DNA of 6,604 nt from a bacterium (GCA_030673525.1 DAOVIY010000032.1:1-6604), one strand, 5' to 3'. Shown: positions 1-6,505, counted from the first letter of the stretch. Made by a program: numbers and translations. Notes: generated from the letters alone by a model not told the origin.

Positions 1-173
1 AATGCCTCGGTTGTGGAGTATGTATTAGTCTTTGCCCCGAGGTTTTTGAATTAAAAGATGGAAAATCAGAAATTAAAGAAAAAGTTAATTTTAAAAAACA
101 CAAAGATTCTATTAAAGAAGTCATCGAAACCTGTCCTACTAGTGCTATTTTAATGAAGGATAGTTCTAAATAA
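1..173 (+). CDS. Small [4Fe-4S] ferredoxin, 5' end cut off by the window
   Basis: The reading frame starts at base 3 and runs 56 codons to TAA at 171-173; the N-terminus lies upstream of the window. The visible part opens with CLGCGVCISLCPEVFEL, the C-x2-C-x2-C-x3-CP motif of a ferredoxin cluster site, and ends with ETCPTSAI, the distal CP motif. In single-cluster ferredoxins of this kind the first three cysteines and the distal CP cysteine bind one [4Fe-4S] cluster. The cysteine before the first proline is then spare, and in some relatives it forms a disulfide. There is no second full CxxCxxC motif, so this is a one-cluster, roughly 60-residue soluble electron carrier rather than a 2[4Fe-4S] type. 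Its redox partner is not visible here. The next gene starts one base after the stop, which suggests cotranscription and possibly translational reinitiation. The family call is firm; the physiological role is unknown. Confidence 0.9.
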   Translation, partial: CLGCGVCISLCPEVFELKDGKSEIKEKVNFKKHKDSIKEVIETCPTSAILMKDSSK

Positions 174-174
174 T

Positions 175-1467
175 ATGAAGAACAAAATAAAAATTGATTT
201 ACCATCAAGAAGAGAAAGAAGATATATCATTCGTTCTTCTAAACAATTTTTAAAATTGCTTTCCCCTTATGTTAAGAGAAAAAGATTCTCAAAAAATGAA
301 TATGTTTACACTATATATTTTAATGATGATGAACATGTTGTACCATTTGAATATTCTATAAAAGCTAGAAAATACTTACCAGGATTTATTAAATTACCTG
401 TTTTAGACGACGATATTTACTTCTTAGATTTAAAGATGGGGAAAGGTGAACATCATAAAGAAAAAATCAGATTAGAGACCACATTAGAAGAAGCAACAAA
501 AATTATAAATGAAAAATATTCTTTTTCAGAAATACCACTGCGGCCGTATGTATTAGTTCAGTATCTACGCCACAATTATATCCCTAAGAATATGGGAGGC
601 GTTCGTATAAGTTTAGATACTAACTTAAAATATTTCTTTTTTCCAAAAGGCCAACGAGAAGGGATAGAGATAGGAAGAGAAGATGATTATACGAGGATAG
701 AAATTAAAGAACAAGAACAATCAAATAAAGACTTTGTTATTTTGATTGAAAAACTTCTTGAGAAAATGAATGCTTTTCCTATTATTTCTAAAAAATTTAC
801 AGCTTACGATTTTCTTAAAAATCATAGAATGAAAACGTGTACGCAACCACTTTATAAAGAACTTAAAGAATTTGAGATAGAATCTAAATTAGAAATTGAG
901 CATGAAATAGATCAAGAAGATATATTTTATAAAATTAAAACATTCTTTAAAGATAATAATGATTTTGAATGGTCAAGTGATCATCCATATACACATGAAA
1001 CGGCAAGCATAAATAGATATTATAAAAAAGATGGTTTATTTAAGGCATTAATTAAAAAAGACAAGGCAAGGATAATTACTAAAAGTGGTGGAGAGATTGT
1101 AGAGGATCAGTATAATTTAAACTGTATTATGAAAAGAGAAGAAGTAAAGGGAGATCGTATTTCTATTTGGTCTGAATTATTAACATCAGCAACGTTATTA
1201 GGAGAACTTCGTAGGAAAAGAAAGGCTTTTTGGATAGTAAATAAACAAACTAAAAGAATTTATCATATTTCATTAGATTGTTGTGAAAGTGATAATAAAA
1301 AACTTTATCAGGTAGAAGTTGAACATACCGGTAGACTTATAAAACAAAAAACTACAAAAGAAAAGAGTGTTATAGATGATATAGCTGATATTACTCATAT
1401 TTTGCTAAACAATTTTTCTCTTAAGCCGTCTCAGCTTACCAAAGTAGATTGGCTTGGTATTAAATAA
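175..1467 (+). CDS. Tandem triphosphate-tunnel protein: VTC-like polyphosphate polymerase domain plus CYTH-like domain
   Basis: This 430-residue protein has no signal peptide or membrane segment. Residues about 10-215 follow the VTC (polyphosphate polymerase) pattern in order: ERRYII (14-19), the basic strand KARKY (63-67), FLDLK (83-87), KEKIR (95-99), YLRHNY (130-135), VRISLDTNL (143-151), RIEIK (174-178) and ISKKF (204-208). These are the charged tunnel strands that bind nucleotide, metal and polyphosphate in yeast Vtc4-type enzymes. A second set follows: EIESK (234-238) is an exact ExExK CYTH signature. After it come RIITK (299-303), MKREE (319-323), RRKRK (346-350), ISLD (365-368), the acidic pair VEVE (380-383) and a late PSQLTK (418-423). 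I infer that residues about 225-430 form a second tunnel domain. Possible activities are polyphosphate synthesis or triphosphate/polyphosphate hydrolysis; which one cannot be decided from sequence. It starts one base after the ferredoxin stop, with AAGGA too far upstream (14 bases) to act as a normal ribosome site. The N-terminal VTC call is fairly firm and the second domain less so. Confidence 0.72.
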   Translation: MKNKIKIDLPSRRERRYIIRSSKQFLKLLSPYVKRKRFSKNEYVYTIYFNDDEHVVPFEYSIKARKYLPGFIKLPVLDDDIYFLDLKMGKGEHHKEKIRLETTLEEATKIINEKYSFSEIPLRPYVLVQYLRHNYIPKNMGGVRISLDTNLKYFFFPKGQREGIEIGREDDYTRIEIKEQEQSNKDFVILIEKLLEKMNAFPIISKKFTAYDFLKNHRMKTCTQPLYKELKEFEIESKLEIEHEIDQEDIFYKIKTFFKDNNDFEWSSDHPYTHETASINRYYKKDGLFKALIKKDKARIITKSGGEIVEDQYNLNCIMKREEVKGDRISIWSELLTSATLLGELRRKRKAFWIVNKQTKRIYHISLDCCESDNKKLYQVEVEHTGRLIKQKTTKEKSVIDDIADITHILLNNFSLKPSQLTKVDWLGIK

Positions 1468-1474
1468 TATTTTT

Positions 1475-1547
1475 CGGGCTGTGGCGCAGTTGGTAGCGCG
1501 CGCGCATGGGGTGCGTGAGGTCGTGGGTTCGAGTCCCGCCAGCCCGA
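1475..1547 (+). tRNA. tRNA-Pro (anticodon GGG)
   Basis: A full cloverleaf can be drawn. The acceptor stem CGGGCTG/CAGCCCG has 7 pairs. The D arm is GCGC/GCGC with loop AGTTGGTA. The anticodon stem CGCGC/GCGTG has one G-T pair and a 7-base loop ATGGGGT, giving anticodon GGG at 1508-1510 after T33. The variable loop is 5 bases (AGGTC), and the T arm GTGGG/CCCGC carries the loop TTCGAGT. The first pair C1-G72 with discriminator A73 is the usual bacterial proline identity set, and G37 after G36 suits m1G37 modification. The 3' end continues CTAA, so CCA is not encoded and must be added after transcription. The gene begins seven bases after the preceding stop codon and is followed by a terminator, so it may be the last part of that transcript. 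Confidence 0.96.
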
Positions 1548-1564
1548 CTAAACAAATTATTTTT

Positions 1565-1599
1565 AACCGCTTTAGTATTAGAAACTGAGCGGTTTTTTT
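1565..1599 (+). terminator. Intrinsic terminator after tRNA-Pro
   Basis: AACCGC (1565-1570) pairs with GCGGTT (1589-1594). With T1571 bulged, TTAGT (1572-1576) pairs with ACTGA (1584-1588, one T-G pair), leaving a 7-base loop. A run of seven T residues (1593-1599) overlaps the base of the stem. This is a standard Rho-independent structure, 18 bases past the tRNA end. It separates the ferredoxin/TTM/tRNA unit from the ATPase gene. Confidence 0.88.
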
Positions 1600-1611
1600 G
1601 AGTAAAGTGTG

Positions 1612-1640
1612 TAGATTTTGTTGTTTGTTAATATTATAAA
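1612..1640 (+). promoter_or_regulatory. Possible weak promoter for the cation ATPase
   Basis: TAGATT (1612-1617, three of six matches to TTGACA) is 17 bases from TATAAA (1635-1640, five of six matches to TATAAT). A start near 1647 would give a very short leader before the ATPase ATG at 1652 or 1661. The gene needs its own promoter because a strong terminator lies just upstream. The -35 is poor and the region is AT-rich, so chance matches are likely. Confidence 0.3.
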
Positions 1641-1651
1641 ATGATAGTAAA

Positions 1652-4249
1652 ATGATATTAATGAATAGAACATGGCATAGTCTTTCTTGGCAGGAAGCAT
1701 TGCAAATATTAAACTCAGATTTAAAGCAAGGATTATCTGGTGAAGAAATAAAGATTCGTCAAAAAGAATTTGGCAAAAATAAGCTTCCTGAAGAAAAGCC
1801 ATTATCAAAATTAAAAATATATTTGGAGCAATTTCATAGCTCCTTTGTTTATATTTTAATGGCTGCTGGGATTGTCACTTTATTTTTAAGGGAATTTGCT
1901 GATGCTATTGTTATTTGGGCGGCAGTGTTTGTGAATACAACAGTTGGGTTTATTCAGGAAAACAGAACTTCGAATGCTTTGAAAGCATTAAAAGAAGTTA
2001 TTCAACAGGAATCTGAGGTTCTCAGGAATGGGAATTTAAAAATTATTAATTCTGAAGAATTAGTTCCTGGCGATATTATTATTTTAAATCCTGGAGACAA
2101 AGTTCCCGCAGACGCAAGAATTATTGAGTCGCAGGGCTTGAAAGTGAATCAAATGGTTTTGACTGGTGAATGGTTGCCATCAGAAAAGATTTCCAGGACA
2201 TTATTAGGCCAGACGCATTTAATGGATAGAGATAATATGGTTTATATGGGATGTATTATAGAAGCTGGAAAAGGTAAGGCTGTTGTGGTAAATACTGGTA
2301 TATATACAGAGATTGGGAAGATTGCCAAAATGGTGAAAGAGGCGCCAGAAAGAAAAACTCCGTATCAGAAAAAACTAGCAAATTTTTCAACTCTAATTGG
2401 GATAGGCACTATTATTATATGTGCCTTTATTTTTTTTGAAGGGCTAATAAAGGGAAAAGAATTTGTAGAAATGTTTACCACCTCTGTTGCTGTTGCTGTT
2501 TCTGCTATACCTGAAGGGTTGCCTGTGGCAATAACAGTAATTTTAGCTTTAGGAATGCAGAAAATTTTAAAAAAGAAAGGATTAATAAGAAAATTAGCTT
2601 CAGCAGAAACCTTAGGAAGCACCAGCATAATATGTACTGATAAAACCGGGACTTTAACAAAAGGAAAAATGAAAGTTAGTGAGATAATTGGTGATAGATC
2701 ATTAGTGCTTAAATCAGCTGTTTTAACATCAGAAGCGTTTATTGAAAATTCTGATGATCTTATGGAAAAATGGATTTTAAGGGGAAGGCCCACAGATAAA
2801 GCTTTATTAGAAGCTGGAATTGAAAATGGATTGATTGATATAAAGAAAAAGATGGAAGAAGATAAATTATCTGAAATTCCTTTTAATCCTATAAATAAAT
2901 TTGCTGCTGCTTTTTATAAAGAATCAGGGGAAATGTATTTGTATATTTCCGGCGCTCCAGAAAGAATTTTTGAAAGAAGTAATTTAAATGATCAAGAAAA
3001 AAGAAGGTTAGAAGAAAAATTAAAGGAATTAACTAGTAAAGGTAAGCGTGTACTTGCTACAGGTTACAGAAAAGTTGATAAAAGCGAGAATATAACTTAT
3101 GAAATAAAAGGGTTAGAAGCCCTTTGTTATGATTTTATTTTTACTGGTTTTATTGCTTTAAGTGATCCAATTCGCAAAGAAGTAAAACAAGCAATGCGGA
3201 TTTGTAGAAAAGCTGGAATGAGACCCATTATAGTTACTGGTGATCATAAGTTGACAGCTAAAGCAGTTGCAGAAGAATTAGGTTTTAAAATAACAAAAGA
3301 GAATCTTTTAGAAGGAATAGATTTGGATAAATTGTCTGATAAAGAATTTGAAGAAATTTTGGATAAAATACAAATTTATTCCAGGGTAGAACCTAAGCAT
3401 AAAATGAGAATTATTGGCGCTTGGCAGGATAGAGGTGAAGTTGTGGCAATGACTGGAGATGGGATAAACGATGCGCCAGCTTTGAAAAAAGCTGATATTG
3501 GAATAGCTTTAGGTTCAGGAACAGCTGTGGCAAAAGAAAGTTCTGATTTAATTTTATTAAATGACAGTTTTTCTATTATTGTTAAAGCAGTAGAAGAGGG
3601 AAGAGTTATTATTGATAATATTAGAAAAGTTATTACATATTTACTTTCAGATAGTTTTACGGAAGTAATTTTAATAGGAACTAGTATTTTTATTGGAGCC
3701 CCTTTGCCAATAATTGCAGTGCAGATATTATGGGTTAATTTAATTGAAGATGGCTTGCCTGACGTTGCTTTAGCTTTTGAACCAAAAGAAGAAAAGATAA
3801 TGGAACAAAAAGCCCAAGGTCATGATGTTCATTTATTAACCAAGGAAATGAAATTCATTATCGTGATTATTGGAGTGATTACTGATGTTATGCTTTTGGG
3901 ATTATTCTTCTGGTTATGGAAACAAAATTTTGACATTACTTATATCAGAACAATGATTTTTGCTTGTCTTACTGTAGATTCACTTTTTTATGTTTTTTCC
4001 TGTAAAAGCTTACGCAAGAATTTATGGCACATCAATCCTTTTTCCAATAAGCTTTTATCAATAGCAGTAGTTTTAGGAATAATAATGCTAATTACAGCTA
4101 TTTATATGCCTTTACTCCAAACTCTCTTAAGCACCGTTCCATTGAGTATTTACGATTGGTCAATTATCTTAGCCTTGGGAATAATTGAATTAATAGCTAT
4201 TGAAGCGGCAAAATATTACTTTATTGTCCGTCATCAAACCGAGGATTAA
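1652..4249 (+). CDS. P2-type cation-transporting ATPase, Ca2+-pump type
   Basis: This 865-residue pump has the usual length and order of P2 ATPases: cation-ATPase N domain WHSLSWQEAL...GLSGEE (8-32), M1-M2 (about 58-104), actuator domain with TGE (171-173), M3-M4 (about 245-305) with PEGLP (287-291), phosphorylation loop DKTGTLT with D330, nucleotide domain (about 345-500), TGD (529-531), hinge TGDGINDAP (601-609) and a C-terminal M5-M10 bundle. It uses ATP through an aspartyl-phosphate to move a cation across the cytoplasmic membrane. Aligned by eye to SERCA, E288 matches E309, E671 matches E771, N696 and D700 match N796 and D800, and D776 sits at E908. This makes Ca2+ export most likely, but S668 replaces N768 and E699 replaces T799, so Mn2+ or another ion cannot be excluded. 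Also odd are TGEW instead of TGES and SGAPE instead of KGAPE. Start is ATG 1652 or ATG 1661 (in frame); neither has a Shine-Dalgarno sequence. Confidence 0.93.
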   Translation: MILMNRTWHSLSWQEALQILNSDLKQGLSGEEIKIRQKEFGKNKLPEEKPLSKLKIYLEQFHSSFVYILMAAGIVTLFLREFADAIVIWAAVFVNTTVGFIQENRTSNALKALKEVIQQESEVLRNGNLKIINSEELVPGDIIILNPGDKVPADARIIESQGLKVNQMVLTGEWLPSEKISRTLLGQTHLMDRDNMVYMGCIIEAGKGKAVVVNTGIYTEIGKIAKMVKEAPERKTPYQKKLANFSTLIGIGTIIICAFIFFEGLIKGKEFVEMFTTSVAVAVSAIPEGLPVAITVILALGMQKILKKKGLIRKLASAETLGSTSIICTDKTGTLTKGKMKVSEIIGDRSLVLKSAVLTSEAFIENSDDLMEKWILRGRPTDKALLEAGIENGLIDIKKKMEEDKLSEIPFNPINKFAAAFYKESGEMYLYISGAPERIFERSNLNDQEKRRLEEKLKELTSKGKRVLATGYRKVDKSENITYEIKGLEALCYDFIFTGFIALSDPIRKEVKQAMRICRKAGMRPIIVTGDHKLTAKAVAEELGFKITKENLLEGIDLDKLSDKEFEEILDKIQIYSRVEPKHKMRIIGAWQDRGEVVAMTGDGINDAPALKKADIGIALGSGTAVAKESSDLILLNDSFSIIVKAVEEGRVIIDNIRKVITYLLSDSFTEVILIGTSIFIGAPLPIIAVQILWVNLIEDGLPDVALAFEPKEEKIMEQKAQGHDVHLLTKEMKFIIVIIGVITDVMLLGLFFWLWKQNFDITYIRTMIFACLTVDSLFYVFSCKSLRKNLWHINPFSNKLLSIAVVLGIIMLITAIYMPLLQTLLSTVPLSIYDWSIILALGIIELIAIEAAKYYFIVRHQTED

Positions 4250-4298
4250 CTTTTGAATCTTCAACTTTTAAACTGATAGTATAGTTGTTTTGAAATAT

Positions 4299-4327
4299 TT
4301 GACAGAATTATAGAATAGATGGATACT
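4299..4327 (+). promoter_or_regulatory. Sigma-70-like promoter for cca and the downstream small gene
   Basis: A perfect TTGACA (4299-4304) is 17 bases from GATACT (4322-4327, four of six matches to TATAAT). Predicted initiation is near 4334, giving a leader of about 55 bases. It is the best candidate in the 139-base gap between the ATPase and cca. I saw no convincing terminator hairpin after the ATPase, so read-through may also contribute. Confidence 0.6.
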
Positions 4328-4388
4328 TAAAATGAAAAGGAATTTATAAATACTATAAAAAAGGTTGTAATAATAAAAGTATGAATTT

Positions 4389-6011
4389 ATGAAAAATTTA
4401 GAATACGGAGAAAATCTTTTTGGTAATATTAATAAATCAGAAAAAGAGTCGCAATCTGTTTTTGAAGAATTTCCTAGTCCGGAAGCTTATTTACAAAATA
4501 TGATAGAATCAGGATTTCCAGAACATGCTAAAGCTTATGAAAAAGTATTAGAGGTTGCAGAAATCATTAAAGAAAATAATGGACAAGCATTATTAATTGG
4601 TGGAAGTGTTAGAGATTCACTTATGGGTAAAGTATCAAAAGATTTTGATTTAGAAATTTATGGATTAGAACCCGAAGTCGTTGAGACAATTGTGCAACAG
4701 ATTGGTAAAGTTTCTGATGTGGGAAAAGCTTTTGGTATTTTGAAAATTAGCTTAGATGAGGGGATAGACATTGATATATCGCTTCCTCGTACAGATTCCA
4801 AAATTGATGTAGGTCATAGAGGTTTTGAGGTCAAAACTGATCCGCATATGAGTATTGAAGATGCAGCTCGAAGACGTGATTTTACAATTAATTCTATTGC
4901 GGCAGATCCTTTAACTGGGAAATTGTATGATCCTTTTAATGGTGTTGAAGATATAAAGAACAGAATATTAAGAGTGACTGATCCTGAAAGGTTTAAAGAT
5001 GATCCGTTGAGAGTTTTAAGAGTTTTGCAGTTTGTTGGAAGATTTGGATTAGAGATAGAAAAGGATAGTATCAAGGTTATTCAAGAAAGAATACAAGAAT
5101 TAAAAGAATTACCAAAAGAGCGCATTGGCGAAGAATGGAAAAAATTATTATTAAAATCAGAAAAACCATCTTTGGGTTTATCAGCTGGTATGATGCTTGG
5201 TATATTTAGAGAAATTCATCCAGAATTTCCTCCACTTACTGAGATACAACAAGAAATAGAATGGCATCCAGAAGGAGATGTTTGGGTTCATACATTAATG
5301 ACCGTTGATGAAGCAGTAAAAATTATACAAAAAGAAGATCTAAAAGATTCAAAAAAATTGACTATTTTATTGGCTTCTTTGTGCCATGATTTAGGTAAAC
5401 CAATGGTTACAGAAAGTATAGATGGGTATATTAGGTCATATGGGCATGAAGATGCAGGAGAAGAACCGACAAAGAAATTTTTATCTAAAATAGGGATTGA
5501 TAATCTTACAAGGGATAAAGTTGTGAAATTAGTAAAAAATCATCTTATTCCTACAATGTTTTATACTAACGAAAATTTCCGGGGCAATAAAGTTAGTGAT
5601 GGAGCTATTCGCCGTTTAGCTAAAAGATTGCATCCAGCCACAATTCAAGAATTAGTTTTGGTTAGTGAAGCAGATCATTTGGGACGCGGTTCTTTGGATC
5701 CTAAAATTAAAGAACAATTACTTATTCCACCTGATCAATTTCCAGCTCGTGATTGGTTATTAGAAAGGGCAAGAAAACTAGAAGTAGAATCAAGTCGTCC
5801 AGCAGATTTAACACGTGGTAGAGATTGGATAAATTTAGGATATAAACAGGGAGAAAATATAGGTAAATTGATTAAAGTATCAAATGATCTAAGAGATGAA
5901 AAAGATTATACAGGAGAGATGGTTTTTAGATCCATTGATAATATACAAAATCCTGAAGAAGCTCTCAAGATATTAAGTTCTATTTTGGAATCAAAAAAAA
6001 CAATAAAATAA
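4389..6011 (+). CDS. cca: CCA-adding tRNA nucleotidyltransferase (class II) with HD domain
   Basis: This 540-residue enzyme adds or repairs the 3' CCA of tRNAs using CTP and ATP. The class II nucleotidyltransferase head shows GGSVRD (71-76), the metal-binding pair D85/D87 in KDFDLEIYG, the flexible-loop region GHRGFEV (142-148), RRRDFTINSIA (161-171) and the base-selecting motif as DDPLR (204-208, usually EDxxR), followed by RVLQFVGRFGL. The RIGEEWKKLL stretch (245-254) begins the helical neck. A C-terminal HD domain follows, with likely metal ligands H301, H333-D334 and D429, plus H353 and H385. In relatives this domain has phosphatase or 2',3'-cyclic phosphodiesterase activity. About 45 residues precede the usual start of this fold, so a later start such as M38 (4500) is possible, though codon use looks normal throughout. 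There is no Shine-Dalgarno sequence near the ATG. The window's tRNA-Pro lacks CCA and would need this enzyme. A poly(A) polymerase is a less likely alternative. Confidence 0.9.
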   Translation: MKNLEYGENLFGNINKSEKESQSVFEEFPSPEAYLQNMIESGFPEHAKAYEKVLEVAEIIKENNGQALLIGGSVRDSLMGKVSKDFDLEIYGLEPEVVETIVQQIGKVSDVGKAFGILKISLDEGIDIDISLPRTDSKIDVGHRGFEVKTDPHMSIEDAARRRDFTINSIAADPLTGKLYDPFNGVEDIKNRILRVTDPERFKDDPLRVLRVLQFVGRFGLEIEKDSIKVIQERIQELKELPKERIGEEWKKLLLKSEKPSLGLSAGMMLGIFREIHPEFPPLTEIQQEIEWHPEGDVWVHTLMTVDEAVKIIQKEDLKDSKKLTILLASLCHDLGKPMVTESIDGYIRSYGHEDAGEEPTKKFLSKIGIDNLTRDKVVKLVKNHLIPTMFYTNENFRGNKVSDGAIRRLAKRLHPATIQELVLVSEADHLGRGSLDPKIKEQLLIPPDQFPARDWLLERARKLEVESSRPADLTRGRDWINLGYKQGENIGKLIKVSNDLRDEKDYTGEMVFRSIDNIQNPEEALKILSSILESKKTIK

Positions 6012-6020
6012 ATTAAAACT

Positions 6021-6389
6021 ATGACTAAATTTGAATCATTAGGAGAAGATCAACATAAATTAAATAAGAAACCAGAAGAAAAAATAGATGAAGGGGTAGA
6101 GAAAAAGGACAAAGAAGAATGTTATATACCTATTGATGCACAAATAGAGGTATGTTCTAACAAGATGAAAGAAATAGCTGGAAAAATAGATAAATTAGTT
6201 TGTGATTGGGAGTGTAGAAGAAAGGCAGAGCATCAACCACGACACTCAAAATTAGATGAAGAATTCGCAAGACATATAGATATTTTATCAGCGCAGTTAA
6301 CCGCCAAAAAAGTAGAATTAGAAATTTTAGACCGTGATCTTAAGTGTGAACGCGAGTATACTCTTGAAGAAGATAGCTTAAATAAGTAA
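6021..6389 (+). CDS. Small charged protein of unknown function, probable coiled coil
   Basis: I do not recognise this 122-residue protein. Residues 1-32 are very rich in K, E and D and likely disordered. Residues about 38-70 and 75-111 are rich in E, K, L, I and A in heptad-like spacing and probably form two helices, a helical hairpin broken by the HQPRH stretch (71-75). Five cysteines (C34, C45, C61, C65, C109) are unusual for so small a cytoplasmic protein, and C61/C65 form a CxxxC pair. There is no signal peptide or membrane segment. It starts nine bases after the cca stop, with no Shine-Dalgarno sequence, and shares the terminator downstream, so it is probably the second gene of that operon. 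Codon use matches its neighbours. That it is a real gene is supported by position and an uninterrupted frame ending just before a terminator; no function can be assigned. Confidence 0.7.
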   Translation: MTKFESLGEDQHKLNKKPEEKIDEGVEKKDKEECYIPIDAQIEVCSNKMKEIAGKIDKLVCDWECRRKAEHQPRHSKLDEEFARHIDILSAQLTAKKVELEILDRDLKCEREYTLEEDSLNK

Positions 6390-6436
6390 CAAGCCAGAGA
6401 GAAAATAACAAAAAACTTGAAATTATATAAAGATGC

Positions 6437-6474
6437 TTAAAAAACATTTTATTTCTCAATAGGATGTTTTTTAA
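6437..6474 (+). terminator. Long AT-rich hairpin terminator after the cca operon
   Basis: TTAAAAAACAT (6437-6447) pairs perfectly with ATGTTTTTTAA (6464-6474). The stem continues inward through TTTATT/AATAGG (6448-6453 with 6458-6463, two T-G pairs) to a TCTC tetraloop, about 17 pairs in all. The run of six T residues (6467-6472) lies inside the 3' arm. The two G-U pairs form only in + strand RNA, so the + strand is favoured, but the A6/T6 arms could also act in reverse. Confidence 0.7.
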
Positions 6475-6505
6475 TTATAGCTATATTAAGAGGAAAATTA
6501 GATTC

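Noticed and set aside
1578..1808. Open frame of 76 codons on the minus strand
   Set aside because: It overlaps the tRNA terminator and the start of the ATPase gene; its protein matches nothing recognisable and it is the antisense of conserved ATPase codons.
2365..2793. Open frame of 142 codons on the minus strand
   Set aside because: It lies wholly antisense to the ATPase DKTGT region, whose + strand protein is plainly conserved; the minus protein has no recognisable motif.
1652..4249. Heavy-metal (P1B) or K+ (KdpB) ATPase
   Set aside because: There is no N-terminal metal-binding domain and no CPC in M4; PEGLP and the M5-M6 motifs and a ten-helix layout are those of P2 pumps.
4271..4286. 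Small inverted repeat AACT...AGTT after the ATPase stop as a terminator
   Set aside because: Only four pairs and no clean T tract directly after it, so it is too weak to call.
4332..4349. Five-codon frame starting ATGAAAAGG in the cca leader
   Set aside because: It begins at or before the predicted transcription start and has no ribosome site, so it is probably chance.
4814..5074. Open frame of 86 codons on the minus strand
   Set aside because: It is antisense to the conserved RRRDFTINS to DPLRVLR region of cca, so it is a by-product of that coding sequence.
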